A stretch of DNA of 64,000 bases. It comes from Tolumonas auensis DSM 9187. GTDB lineage: Bacteria > Pseudomonadota > Gammaproteobacteria > Enterobacterales > Aeromonadaceae. Below the pieces are notes generated by a model. The model ran no database searches. It saw only the letters and a list, made by a program, of their open reading frames with translations, and was not told the origin of the DNA. Within the stretch, counting starts at the first letter, position 1, and each line of letters starts with the position of its first letter. Position numbers and translations under genes: made by a program. Shown piece after piece: positions 37,193 through 45,818 of this stretch. Location of the stretch: positions 3,257,501 to 3,321,500 of the forward strand of contig NC_012691.1 in assembly GCF_000023065.1 (NCBI RefSeq), read 5' to 3'.

Positions 37193-38614
37193 ATGACGAG
37201 TCAATTCAGAGAAGAGGAAGATCTGCTGGGCCGCATGCAGGTAGATAACCAACATTACTATGGCATTCATACCCTGCGGGCTATCGATAATTTCAGGATA
37301 AGCCAGCAACGCATCAGTGATGTACCGGAATTTATCAACGGCTTGCTGCATACCAAAAAAGCGGCGGCATTAGCTAACCGGGCGCTGGGCACCATCGATG
37401 CGGAACGGGCAGGAATGATTATCGCCACCTGCGATCTGATGCTGTCTACCGGTCGCTGTTTTGATCAGTTCCCGATTGACCTGTTTCAGGGCGGCGCCGG
37501 TACGTCGGTCAACATGAATGCCAACGAAGTCATTGCCAATCTGGCGCTGGAGCTGCAGGGCCACCCGAAAGGGGCCTATCACATTCTGAACCCGAACGAT
37601 CACGTGAATCGTTGCCAGTCGACCAATGATGTTTATCCGACGGCCTTCCGCGTCGCGCTGTATGAAAGTACCTTTGGCCTGCTGACAAATCTGAAACAAC
37701 TGATTAAGGCCTTTGATGATAAAGCGATCCGTTTTAATGATGTGCTGAAAATGGGCCGTACTCAGTTGCAGGATGCCGTGCCGATGACACTCGGTCAGGA
37801 GTTCCATGCCTTTGCGGTCACGTTGCGCGAAGAGATCAAAAGTATTGGCCGCTGTCAGGAATTGTTGCTGGAAGTGAATCTGGGGGCGACGGCTATCGGT
37901 ACCGGAATGAACACTCCGCCGGATTACTCCGCACTGGCCATCCGCTATCTGGCGGAAATAACCGGGCATAACTATGTTCCGGCAGAAGATCTGATTGAGG
38001 CAACTTCAGACTGTGGTGCCTATCTGATACTGCACAGCGCCTACAAGCGGCTGGCAATGAAACTCTCGAAAATCTGTAATGATCTGCGTCTGCTGAGTTC
38101 CGGTCCCCGGGCCGGTCTGCATGAAATTAACCTGCCGCAGCGGCAGGCTGGTTCTTCCATTATGCCGGCCAAGGTCAATCCGGTGATTCCGGAAGTGGTG
38201 AATCAGGTCTGCTTTAAAGTGATCGGGAATGATGTCACCGTGACCATGGCCGCCGAAGCGGGTCAGTTACAGCTGAATGTCATGGAACCGGTCATCGCAC
38301 AGTGTATGTTTGAATCGCTCGGCCTGCTCGCCAATGCCTGCACCTGTCTGCGCGAAAAATGCGTGGAAGGGATCACCGCGAATAAGGAGCGTTGTGAAGA
38401 ATATGTGTTCAGTTCCATTGGTCTGGTGACATTCCTGACGCCGTATATCGGACACCATGCCTGTGACGAAATCGGTAAAGAGTGCGTGGCAACCGGCAAA
38501 TCAGTGCGGGAAGCGGTACTGGAACGGGGTCTGCTCAGCGAAACCCAGCTGGATGAGATCTTCTCGGTAGATAATCTGAAGAAACCGCGTTATCCGGGTA
38601 AAGCCGTCTACTGA
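37193..38614 (+). CDS. aspA: Aspartate ammonia-lyase
   Basis: AspA converts aspartate to fumarate and ammonia. The 473-residue protein matches E. coli aspartase along its length: [58 protein letters not shown] and the superfamily signature [11 protein letters not shown] (about residue 320). The active-site serine lies in that flexible loop. It differs from class II fumarase in [11 protein letters not shown] and HEINLPQRQ. No good ribosome site is visible before the ATG. A strong hairpin follows the stop. Confidence 0.95.
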   Translation: MTSQFREEEDLLGRMQVDNQHYYGIHTLRAIDNFRISQQRISDVPEFINGLLHTKKAAALANRALGTIDAERAGMIIATCDLMLSTGRCFDQFPIDLFQGGAGTSVNMNANEVIANLALELQGHPKGAYHILNPNDHVNRCQSTNDVYPTAFRVALYESTFGLLTNLKQLIKAFDDKAIRFNDVLKMGRTQLQDAVPMTLGQEFHAFAVTLREEIKSIGRCQELLLEVNLGATAIGTGMNTPPDYSALAIRYLAEITGHNYVPAEDLIEATSDCGAYLILHSAYKRLAMKLSKICNDLRLLSSGPRAGLHEINLPQRQAGSSIMPAKVNPVIPEVVNQVCFKVIGNDVTVTMAAEAGQLQLNVMEPVIAQCMFESLGLLANACTCLREKCVEGITANKERCEEYVFSSIGLVTFLTPYIGHHACDEIGKECVATGKSVREAVLERGLLSETQLDEIFSVDNLKKPRYPGKAVY

Positions 38615-38616
38615 GT

Positions 38617-38650
38617 ATCAGCCACAGAGCTCGCGGGCTCTGTGGCTGAT
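38617..38650. terminator. Bidirectional hairpin between aspA and speE
   Basis: A perfect 14-bp stem (ATCAGCCACAGAGC with GCTCTGTGGCTGAT) and a 6-base loop separate the convergent genes. No T run follows. Confidence 0.65.
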
Positions 38651-38655
38651 GCACG

Positions 38656-39534
38656 TTACACCGGCTGCAGCAACTGACGCACAAAATTTGGTACCGCAAG
38701 TGCCGCCTGATGGGTATCGCCATTGTAATAGTTCAGACCGCTGATCCCGCGCTGTTGCAGACGCAGTTCAACCGTACCGGCATCCAGCTGTTTCGGATCG
38801 CGTAACTGGCTGGCACAGGCCATACCCCAGAATCCGCCGTACAGGGTGATCGGGATCAGTACCGGTCGTACCACCCGGAATACAGCGCTTAATTCAGCGA
38901 ATAAATGGCGAAACCGTTCACGATGAAACTGCGGTGAACCGACGTGCAGAGATAACAACCCGTGCTCACCAATCAGGCGGGCACAATCGGTGAAAAATTC
39001 ACGGCTATAGAGCGGTTCGGCATAGCCTTGCGGATCCGTCAGATCGAGCACAATCAAATCAAAAGCCTGCTGACATGCCGCGACATATTTCAGCCCATCG
39101 GCAATCACCAGTTCCAGGCGCGGATCATGGAATGCGCCCTGATGCACTTTACCGAAATACTCCTCGGCAATCGCCACCACACCGGCATCCAGCTCACACA
39201 CCACGACTTTTTCGATACCGGGATATTTCAGCAACTGCCGTGCCGAACCACCATCCCCGCCGCCGATAATCAGTGCGGTTCGCGGATCAGGATGCGTGAT
39301 CGCCGGAATATGATTCAGATTTTCATGGTAGAACCACTCATCGGCTTCCGAGGTCATCAGATAACCATCCAGACGGAATACGCGGCCAAAGGCGGCCGTC
39401 TCCATGACTTCGATATGCTGATACGGGCTGGAAAAATCATCCAGTACCTCACCGGCACGGAACACAAACCCCACATCCGGCGTCAGCCATTCAGTGATAA
39501 ATTGTTCCGTCAGATAGTGGTTTTTATTCTTCAT
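38656..39534 (-). CDS. speE: Spermidine synthase (polyamine aminopropyltransferase)
   Basis: The 292-residue protein belongs to the aminopropyltransferases that transfer the aminopropyl group of decarboxylated SAM to putrescine. It has an N-terminal beta domain, the SAM-type motif LIIGGGDGGSARQLLKYP (about residue 88), CELDAGVV, and VLDLTDPQG, in which the usual DSTDP reads DLTDP. It also has a family-typical PLYSREFF. No speD is adjacent, so the donor must come from elsewhere. The substrate could differ, since the serine-to-leucine change lies beside the catalytic aspartate. Confidence 0.87.
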   Translation of the reverse strand: MKNKNHYLTEQFITEWLTPDVGFVFRAGEVLDDFSSPYQHIEVMETAAFGRVFRLDGYLMTSEADEWFYHENLNHIPAITHPDPRTALIIGGGDGGSARQLLKYPGIEKVVVCELDAGVVAIAEEYFGKVHQGAFHDPRLELVIADGLKYVAACQQAFDLIVLDLTDPQGYAEPLYSREFFTDCARLIGEHGLLSLHVGSPQFHRERFRHLFAELSAVFRVVRPVLIPITLYGGFWGMACASQLRDPKQLDAGTVELRLQQRGISGLNYYNGDTHQAALAVPNFVRQLLQPV

Positions 39535-39659
39535 ACTATATCCATACCCCTGCCGGTCCGGTGGACTGCTATGTTAACAATCATCACGTTATAATAGATT
39601 CCTTATCGGCAAAGTCCGTGTTCTGAATTATATTTATCGTATTACATTAACGAGGATAA

Positions 39660-39800
39660 ATGATGAAAACGATTACTGGACTCTTAATTGCCATATTCTT
39701 CCTGAGTGCTTGTAACACTATCCATGGTGTGGGGCAGGATATTCAGCGTGGCGGTGAAAAAGTTAAAGATGCCGCAACCGACGTGCAACAGAAACTGTAA
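39660..39800 (+). CDS. Entericidin-type small lipoprotein
   Basis: A 46-residue peptide starts at ATG 39660 (or the ATG at 39663) with GAGG just upstream. It has a short signal sequence with lipobox LSAC (cysteine at residue 18) and then NTIHGVGQDIQRGGEKVKDAATD, given here in two halves: NTIHGVGQDIQRG and GEKVKDAATDVQQKL. This matches the EcnA/EcnB family (CNTxxGxGxDIQ). In E. coli the pair acts as antidote and toxin at the membrane; only one member is found here. A TATATT sequence about 30 bases upstream may be its -10 box. Confidence 0.85.
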   Translation: MMKTITGLLIAIFFLSACNTIHGVGQDIQRGGEKVKDAATDVQQKL

Positions 39801-39843
39801 TCTTAGCGTATGTAGATAGGAATGAAATTGCTGATGCGCGGCT

Positions 39844-39862
39844 GCCCCAACGCGGTTGGGGC
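39844..39862. terminator. Hairpin between the entericidin gene and can
   Basis: GCCCCAAC and GTTGGGGC pair around a 3-base loop. No T run follows. It lies between convergent genes. Confidence 0.5.
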
Positions 39863-39875
39863 TGTATCTCTGAAT

Positions 39876-40538
39876 TTATTTGGAGTGATGCAAGGCTGAT
39901 ACTTTTTGGCAGGAAGAACGATACACTTCCGGGATCTGCTCCAGTGCATTGACCGTAATATCCAGATCACGTAACAAACCATCTTTGACATCATAGATCC
40001 AGCCATGCACCGCCAGTGGCTGCCCTCGCCGCCAGGCATTCTGCACAATCGAGGTATAGCAGACGTTCGCCACCTGCTCGAGCACATTCAGCTCGCACAG
40101 ATAATCCTGCCGCTCATGCTCGTCTTCGATTTCTTCCATCTGCGCCTGATACTTGTAATGAATATCCTTGATATTCCGCAGCCAGTTATCGATCAGGCCA
40201 TATTCCTTATTCCCCATCGCCGCAATCACCCCACCACAGTGATAATGGCCACAGACAATGATGTGCTTCACTTTCAGCACTTCCACCGCGTACTGGATCA
40301 CGGAGAGACAGTTAAAGTCGGTATGCACCACCAGATTCGCCACATTGCGATGCACAAATACATCACCCGGTAGCAACCCCAGCAGTTCATTCGCCGGCAC
40401 CCGGCTATCGGAGCAACCAATCCATAAATACTCCGGAGCCTGTTGTGATGCCAGTTTTTCAAAAAACTTGGGATCTTCTGCTTTGATCTGCTCCGCCCAT
40501 AGGCGATTCTGAGTAAATAATTGCTTCAGCAGTTTCAC
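39876..40538 (-). CDS. can: Beta-class carbonic anhydrase
   Basis: The enzyme interconverts CO2 and bicarbonate in the cytoplasm. The 220-residue protein has the zinc ligands in GCSDSR (C42, D44) and CGHYHCGG (H98, C101), and matches E. coli Can along its length, including FVHRNVANLVVHTDFNCLSVIQYAV and HGWIYDVKDGLLRDLD. The start is the GTG at 40538, with GGGAG upstream. A frame open to 40565 would start at a TTG inside the rpoH terminator and is rejected. Confidence 0.95.
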   Translation of the reverse strand: MKLLKQLFTQNRLWAEQIKAEDPKFFEKLASQQAPEYLWIGCSDSRVPANELLGLLPGDVFVHRNVANLVVHTDFNCLSVIQYAVEVLKVKHIIVCGHYHCGGVIAAMGNKEYGLIDNWLRNIKDIHYKYQAQMEEIEDEHERQDYLCELNVLEQVANVCYTSIVQNAWRRGQPLAVHGWIYDVKDGLLRDLDITVNALEQIPEVYRSSCQKVSALHHSK

Positions 40539-40563
40539 GCTTCTTTCTCCCTCTTTTACAGCC

Positions 40564-40592
40564 AAAAAAAAGGTCTCGCTAAAGAGACCTTT
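40564..40592 (-). terminator. Rho-independent terminator of rpoH
   Basis: On the minus strand AAAGGTCTC and GAGACCTTT pair around a 6-base loop, and the run of eight T that follows ends just before the can start. Confidence 0.85.
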
Positions 40593-40609
40593 CGGGGTTC
40601 AGTCAGGCC

Positions 40610-41464
40610 TTATGCCTCGAGCACATCCTTGAGCTTCTTCAGCGCATTCTTTTCGAGCTGGCGCACACGCTCCGCAGAGACGCCATACCGATCGGCCAGC
40701 TCCTGCAACGTCTGCTTGTTATCCTCATCCAGCCAGCGTGCACGGACGATTTGCTGACTCCGTTCATCCAACCCCTGCAACGCATAAGCCAGACGATGCT
40801 CGGCATGCGTGTCCCAGTTGTTGTTTTCATATACTGTCGCCAGATCGGACGATTTATCTTCCAGATACTGTGCCGGTGCGAAATTGCTTTCGCTGTCGTC
40901 ATCGTCATAACCGTCGAAGGAGTGATCCAGACCACTCATCCGGGATTCCATTTCGGTGACATCTTCCGGCGATACGCCTAATTCTTCCGCAACTGCACGC
41001 ACTTCATCCTGGTTAAACCAGCCGAGGCGTTTTTTAGTCTTACGCAGATTGAAGAATAGCTTACGTTGCGCTTTTGTGGTGGCGACTTTAACCATACGCC
41101 AGTTACGCAGCACATATTCGTGTATTTCGGCCTTGATCCAATGCACTGCAAAGGAGACCAGACGCACACCGACCGTTGGATCAAAGCGTTTAACCGCTTT
41201 CATCAGGCCGATGTTACCTTCCTGGATCAGATCCGCCTGTGGCAATCCGTAGCCAGAATAAGTGCGCGCGATGTGGACCACAAAACGCAGGTGCGACATA
41301 ACCAGCTGACGCGCAGCTTCCAGATCACCGTCGTTCTGCAACTGCTCAGCCAGTGCCCGTTCTTTTTCAGCAGTCAGCATCGGGATGCTGTTCACTGCCT
41401 GAATATAGCCCTCCAGACTACCCTGGGGAACCAGAACTAAATTGCGCTGAAGATCAGTACCCAT
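40610..41464 (-). CDS. rpoH: Heat-shock sigma factor sigma-32
   Basis: RpoH directs RNA polymerase to heat-shock promoters. The 284-residue protein has region 2 ([15 protein letters not shown] and [15 protein letters not shown]), the RpoH box [17 protein letters not shown] that marks sigma-32, region 3, and region 4 with [20 protein letters not shown]. It matches E. coli RpoH (284 residues) in length. The gene lies downstream of ftsYEX on the same strand, the order found in E. coli, but behind a terminator and with its own 300-base leader. Confidence 0.97.
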   Translation of the reverse strand: MGTDLQRNLVLVPQGSLEGYIQAVNSIPMLTAEKERALAEQLQNDGDLEAARQLVMSHLRFVVHIARTYSGYGLPQADLIQEGNIGLMKAVKRFDPTVGVRLVSFAVHWIKAEIHEYVLRNWRMVKVATTKAQRKLFFNLRKTKKRLGWFNQDEVRAVAEELGVSPEDVTEMESRMSGLDHSFDGYDDDDSESNFAPAQYLEDKSSDLATVYENNNWDTHAEHRLAYALQGLDERSQQIVRARWLDEDNKQTLQELADRYGVSAERVRQLEKNALKKLKDVLEA

Positions 41465-41784
41465 CGAATACCTCTTTTACCTTAACGTCGAATGCTTCAT
41501 TCAAAGATTGTGTAATAACACATCCCGCAAGCGTCCGGGACATTTAAACTTGTTCAATATCAAGTTTTGCATATCTTGTCACGCTTGTTAACAAATTTCA
41601 GGCATAAAAAAGGGGAGACCTAAAGACTCCCCGAAATCTGAGCATGTTTCCGATATACCAAGTATCAAAAATACATCATCACCAAGCCAAAAGAGAAAGA
41701 TGACTTTCCCAACAGAATTAACCCTCAAATAATCAGACAGCAGGGTTGTGCAAAAGTTCGCATAATTTTCGATAAATTTTAAAA
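41465..41784. other. Regulatory region between ftsX and rpoH
   Basis: These 320 bases hold no gene. From the ftsX side: an AT-rich stretch with no recognised element, the ftsYEX terminator (41606-41632), then the probable rpoH promoter region. An inverted repeat at 41546-41567 (AAACTTG and CAAGTTT around 8 bases) lies about 80-100 bases before the rpoH start. On the minus strand an AAACTTGATATTG stretch there could hold a -35 box, but I cannot place the promoter with certainty. Confidence 0.55.
41606..41632 (-). terminator. Rho-independent terminator of ftsYEX
   Basis: On the minus strand GGGGAG and CTCCCC pair around a 9-base loop and are followed by six T. Confidence 0.8.
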
Positions 41785-42753
41785 TTAGTGCGGTTCGATT
41801 TCGCTCAGGTGCTTATGCACCGAAAACCAGGCCGCCCCCATGCTGAGGGAAACCCCGAGCAGGATCAGCAAACCGCCATCTGCGGAGCCTAAGCCAACCA
41901 GGCGGAAACTGCTGTCATAGAGTTCAGCCAGATAGGTCACTGCCTGTTCGCTCAGTAACAGCAAGACCTCTGATAACCACCAGGCGACCAGTCCGCCCAC
42001 GGCGCCATACCAGAACCCCAGATAAAGGAACGGACGCTGAATAAAGCCATCCGTCGCCCCTACCAGTTTCATCACTTCGATTTCGCTGCGACGGCTGAAG
42101 ATATACAACCGCAGCGTGTTCGCCACGGTGAGTAACAAACCGATCACCAGAAAACCGCCAAACACATGCACCAGCTGACGCGCCAGCGCAATAATCCCGT
42201 TCAGCCGGGTGACCCACTGGATATCCAGCTTGGCCTGCTGAACGGCACTTTCCTGCTTCAGGCTTTGCAGTAACTGCTCACTTTCCTGCGGGGTGTGAAA
42301 GGCCTGACGGGGTGTCACCTCCAGCACCGGCGGCAGCGGGTTATCCGAAAGATAGGCCTGTGCTTCGGAGAAACCGGACAGTGCCTTGAACTCGCTCATC
42401 CCCTGTTCCGGCGAGATATAGCGTACCGATTCCACCTGGCCATTCTGCCGGATGCGATCCTGCAATGCCTGAATCTCCGGCTCGCTGATGCCTTTCTGCA
42501 GATAGAGCGTGATCTGGGTGCCGTTCTGCCATTGAGCAGTGACACTTTCGGCATTTTTCAGAATGACCATCAGTGCCGCCGGTAGCGCCAGACTGACGCC
42601 AATAACACCAATCGTCATCAAGGAGGTCAGCGGGGTATGCCAGATTTCGTGCATCGTCTGCCGAAATTGCTGCAGATGGAGAAACAGCCAGAGAAAGAAA
42701 CGACTGCCCTGTCCCGGCGCTGGCTGCACATGTGAAGTTGATTTACGCGCCAT
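41785..42753 (-). CDS. ftsX: Cell division protein FtsX
   Basis: FtsX is the membrane partner of FtsE in the divisome and controls peptidoglycan hydrolase activation through EnvC. The 322-residue protein has a cytoplasmic N-terminus, one helix near residue 45 (TSLMTIGVIGVSLALPAALM), a periplasmic loop of about 100 residues, and three C-terminal helices of the FtsX/MacB type. The start overlaps the end of ftsE by 11 bases, which indicates translational coupling. It is the last gene of the operon. Confidence 0.95.
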   Translation of the reverse strand: MARKSTSHVQPAPGQGSRFFLWLFLHLQQFRQTMHEIWHTPLTSLMTIGVIGVSLALPAALMVILKNAESVTAQWQNGTQITLYLQKGISEPEIQALQDRIRQNGQVESVRYISPEQGMSEFKALSGFSEAQAYLSDNPLPPVLEVTPRQAFHTPQESEQLLQSLKQESAVQQAKLDIQWVTRLNGIIALARQLVHVFGGFLVIGLLLTVANTLRLYIFSRRSEIEVMKLVGATDGFIQRPFLYLGFWYGAVGGLVAWWLSEVLLLLSEQAVTYLAELYDSSFRLVGLGSADGGLLILLGVSLSMGAAWFSVHKHLSEIEPH

Positions 42754-43423
42754 GGTCTACCCTCAAGGTATCTTCGACTAACCGCCCCTGCTGCAACACC
42801 AGCTTGCGCTGACCACTATCCTCAATCAGCTTCTGGTCATGACTGGCGATCAGTACCGCCACGCCCAGCGCATTCAGTTCACGGAACAGCTGCATGATTT
42901 CATGCGCCAGTGCCGCATCGAGATTGCCGGTCGGTTCATCCGCCAGCAGTAAGGGCGGCATATTCACGATCGCGCGGGCAATACCGACCCGTTGCTGTTC
43001 CCCGCCGGAGAGCATCATCGGCAGATGCTGCGCTTTGTTGTGCAGACGGACCTTGTCCAGCGCCGCCATGACCCGCTTCTGGATCTCCAGTGGCGAGGCA
43101 CCGGCAATCTGCAACGGCAGCGCGACATTATCGAATACGGAACGATCGAGCAGCAGACGGTGATCCTGAAAAATCATGCCGATCTGACGACGGATAAACG
43201 GCACTTCGGCCTTGGTGATTTCAGACAGGTCGCGGCGGTTGAACAGAATGCGGCCATCGGAAGGCCGCTCCTGGACACTGATGAGTTTCAGTAAGGTACT
43301 TTTCCCGGCCCCGGAATGTCCGGTCAGAAAGGCCATTTCGCCGGAACGCAGCTGAAAACTGACCTTCTGCAGCGCCATGTGACCACCACTGTACACCTTA
43401 CTGACATGGTCAAACTGGATCAT
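42743..43423 (-). CDS. ftsE: Cell division ATP-binding protein FtsE
   Basis: FtsE is the ABC ATPase that drives FtsX. The 226-residue protein shows Walker [10 protein letters not shown], the Q-loop FQDH, the signature [15 protein letters not shown] and Walker [13 protein letters not shown], and begins with the FtsE-typical [19 protein letters not shown]. It lies 3 bases after ftsY and overlaps ftsX. Confidence 0.97.
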   Translation of the reverse strand: MIQFDHVSKVYSGGHMALQKVSFQLRSGEMAFLTGHSGAGKSTLLKLISVQERPSDGRILFNRRDLSEITKAEVPFIRRQIGMIFQDHRLLLDRSVFDNVALPLQIAGASPLEIQKRVMAALDKVRLHNKAQHLPMMLSGGEQQRVGIARAIVNMPPLLLADEPTGNLDAALAHEIMQLFRELNALGVAVLIASHDQKLIEDSGQRKLVLQQGRLVEDTLRVDHGA

Positions 43424-43426
43424 GGT

Positions 43427-44734
43427 TTAGTGTTGTTCTCCGCTGAACAGCGCTTCGATAAAATCATTGGCTTCGAACGGGCGCAGATCTTCTATCGCTT
43501 CACCGACACCGATATAACGGATTGGAATACCGAACTGGTTCGCGATGGCGAAAATCACCCCGCCTTTGGCAGTGCCGTCCAGTTTGGTCAGGGTAATCCC
43601 GTTCACACCGACCGCTTCACCGAACAGTTTCGCCTGACTGATCGCGTTCTGACCGGTACTGGCATCCAGCGTCAGCATCACTTCATGCGGCGCGCTGTCA
43701 TCCAGCTTTTTCATCACCCGGACGATCTTCTTCAGCTCTTCCATCAGATGACCTTTGTTCTGCAGACGACCCGCCGTATCCGCAATCAGGATATCGATGT
43801 TGCGCGATTTGGCGGCCTGAATGGCATCGAAAATGACTGATGCGGAGTCGGCACCGGTATGCTGGGCAATCACCGGAATATGGTTGCGCTGACCCCAGAC
43901 CTGCAGCTGTTCGACGGCGGCGGCACGGAAGGTATCACCCGCCGCCAGCATCACCGATTTGCCCTGCGCCTGGAAATGTTTGGCCAGCTTACCGATGGTG
44001 GTGGTTTTACCCACACCATTCACACCGATCATCAGAATGACATACGGGGTTTTGCTGCTGTCGATCTGCAGCGGCTGGCTGACCGGCTGCAGAATGGCGG
44101 CCATTTCCTGCTTCAGCAGGTCATATAATGCTTCGGCATCTTTTAACTGATGGAATTTCGCCTGCTTGATCAGACCCTGCATAATGCGCTGGGTGGTTTC
44201 CACCCCCAGATCGGCGGTCAGCAGCTGGGTTTCCAGCTCATCGAACAGGTCATCATCGAGTTTTTTGCCGCGAAACAGCGCCATGAAGCCGGCACCGATC
44301 GATTCACGGGTCCGCATCAGGCCTTTCACCAGACGGCCAAACAGGCTGGTCCGTTTTGGCTTTTCCTGTGTTTCTTCCTGATGTTCAGCGATCAGTTCAG
44401 GCTCTGCAGCAGGTATTTCTTCTGCCACAGATACCACTTCAGGTTCAGGCTCTTCCGCGATCACCATTTCAGCTTCGGCAACAGACGGTTCAACCTCTGT
44501 GACGACCGGTGCGGTGATGACTGTTTCCGGCTCAGTTGACGGTGACACTTCAGCAACCGGCTCTACGACCTCAGTTGCAGGTGCCTGCGCTGGCTGTTCA
44601 GTGACGGCAGACGAGGATGCTTCCGCTGGCTGCTGTGCGGATACGTCGGCTTCCGGTGTTGTTTTCGCGGTGTCTTCCGGAACTGCTTTGTCTTTTGATC
44701 CCCGGCTGAACCAGGAGAAAAGTCCTTTTGCCAT
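43427..44734 (-). CDS. ftsY: Signal recognition particle receptor FtsY
   Basis: FtsY docks SRP-ribosome complexes at the inner membrane. The 435-residue protein has an acidic, Glu/Ala/Val-rich N-terminal domain (about residues 15-125), then the NG GTPase core: G1 GVNGVGKTTTIGKLA, AAGDTFRAAAVEQL, DTAGRLQNK, TKLDGTAKGG and the final GEAIEDLRPFEANDFIEALF. The initial MAKGLFSWFSRG could be an amphipathic membrane-binding helix. It heads the ftsYEX operon and is divergent from rsmD. Confidence 0.96.
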   Translation of the reverse strand: MAKGLFSWFSRGSKDKAVPEDTAKTTPEADVSAQQPAEASSSAVTEQPAQAPATEVVEPVAEVSPSTEPETVITAPVVTEVEPSVAEAEMVIAEEPEPEVVSVAEEIPAAEPELIAEHQEETQEKPKRTSLFGRLVKGLMRTRESIGAGFMALFRGKKLDDDLFDELETQLLTADLGVETTQRIMQGLIKQAKFHQLKDAEALYDLLKQEMAAILQPVSQPLQIDSSKTPYVILMIGVNGVGKTTTIGKLAKHFQAQGKSVMLAAGDTFRAAAVEQLQVWGQRNHIPVIAQHTGADSASVIFDAIQAAKSRNIDILIADTAGRLQNKGHLMEELKKIVRVMKKLDDSAPHEVMLTLDASTGQNAISQAKLFGEAVGVNGITLTKLDGTAKGGVIFAIANQFGIPIRYIGVGEAIEDLRPFEANDFIEALFSGEQH

Positions 44735-44848
44735 TAACGATTACTCACTTGCTGCATAGACTGCTAGAATGCCGCCTTCGATAGTGATGACGGTACATAA
44801 ACTGGGCGTCATACTACCACCTTTTCCTGCTTTTGATGAAGAAACCCC

Positions 44849-45463
44849 ATGGCACGCAGCAAAACTTCCTCTCCCCGTTCTACTCCTTCCGCCGGCCGGG
44901 CCGGTATGATCCGGCTGATCAGCGGTCAGTGGCGCGGACGTAAATTACCGGTCCATGATGTTGACGGGCTGCGGCCGACCACCGATCGGGTAAAAGAGAC
45001 ACTGTTCAACTGGTTAGCAGCGGAAGTTCGTGCCAGCCGTTGTCTGGATGTCTTCGCCGGAAGTGGCAGTTTGGGATTTGAAGCACTATCCCGTTATGCC
45101 AGTTATGTCATGATGATCGAGAAGGAACCGAAGGCCGCCCGTCAGTTGCAGCTGAATCTGCAGACGTTACAGTGTTCTCAGGCGCAGGTGATCTGCCGTG
45201 ATGCACTGCAGGTATTGCAGGCTGGCTGTAGCGAACCGTTTGAACTGGTGTTTCTGGACCCGCCGTTCCGTAAGAATCTGCTGCCGCAGGTGATCCCGTT
45301 ACTGGAACAGCAGGGTTGGCTGGCAGCAAGAGCGGTGATTTATCTGGAACGGGAAAATGACGGTGAGCCACCGGTCATACCGCCGAACTGGCAATTATTA
45401 AAAGACAAACAGGCTGGTCAGGTTTGTTACCAGCTGTATTTGCGGGAGAGTCCGTCTGCATGA
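44849..45463 (+). CDS. rsmD: 16S rRNA m2G966 methyltransferase
   Basis: RsmD methylates G966 of 16S rRNA. The 204-residue protein has the family's IRLISGQWRGRKLP, GLRPTTDRVKETLFNWL, the SAM motif LDVFAGSGSLGFEALSRYA and the catalytic VFLDPPF. The first 19 residues are a basic extension rich in serine, also seen in some relatives. Its position divergent from ftsY and just before a DUF1145 gene is the same as in E. coli. Confidence 0.95.
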   Translation: MARSKTSSPRSTPSAGRAGMIRLISGQWRGRKLPVHDVDGLRPTTDRVKETLFNWLAAEVRASRCLDVFAGSGSLGFEALSRYASYVMMIEKEPKAARQLQLNLQTLQCSQAQVICRDALQVLQAGCSEPFELVFLDPPFRKNLLPQVIPLLEQQGWLAARAVIYLERENDGEPPVIPPNWQLLKDKQAGQVCYQLYLRESPSA

Positions 45464-45780
45464 AATGGTTATTTTTGTTGTTAGCCAAACTGATCGTGAT
45501 GGGGTTCTGGCTGGGTAGTGTTTATTTCACCTTTATTCATCCGCTGGAAGGCAAAATTCATACGCTGATCCCGGTGTTTGCCGTGCTGGTGCTGATGGTA
45601 CATGCCATTCAGGCTGCCATCATGACGCTGGTCGCCAAAGATATGATCAAGCTGACAGCCCGTGATTATATCGAGCTCCTGCTGTTTGGGTTCTTTCGCA
45701 TGATTGAGCTGCGTGGTGCCATCTATGAAGCCGCGCAGAAGAAAAAAGCCGAAATCGAGGCCAAAAGAAAGGAGGCCTGA
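45460..45780 (+). CDS. DUF1145 family inner-membrane protein (YhhL-like)
   Basis: The 106-residue protein has an N-terminal helix (about residues 3-22), a second helix (TLIPVFAVLVLMVHAIQAAIM), a hydrophobic third region (YIELLLFGFF) and a lysine/glutamate-rich tail (EAAQKKKAEIEAKRKEA). I assign it to DUF1145 mainly from context: E. coli yhhL is directly downstream of rsmD, and the ATG overlaps the rsmD stop by 4 bases (ATGA). The function is unknown. The stop codon lies in a terminator hairpin. Confidence 0.75.
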   Translation: MKWLFLLLAKLIVMGFWLGSVYFTFIHPLEGKIHTLIPVFAVLVLMVHAIQAAIMTLVAKDMIKLTARDYIELLLFGFFRMIELRGAIYEAAQKKKAEIEAKRKEA

Positions 45781-45789
45781 GCCTCCTTT
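45768..45789 (+). terminator. Terminator overlapping the DUF1145 stop
   Basis: AAAGGAGGC and GCCTCCTTT form a perfect 9-bp stem around CTGA, which includes the TGA stop. Only TTT ends the stem, so strength is uncertain. Confidence 0.65.
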
Positions 45790-45818
45790 GCTGATTTCCA
45801 CGTTACGCTGTGCCAGCC

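Noticed and set aside
36904-37194. Open frame of 96 codons on the minus strand spanning the putP-aspA gap
   Set aside because: It has no ribosome site, no recognisable family and covers the whole divergent promoter region, overlapping both neighbouring starts.
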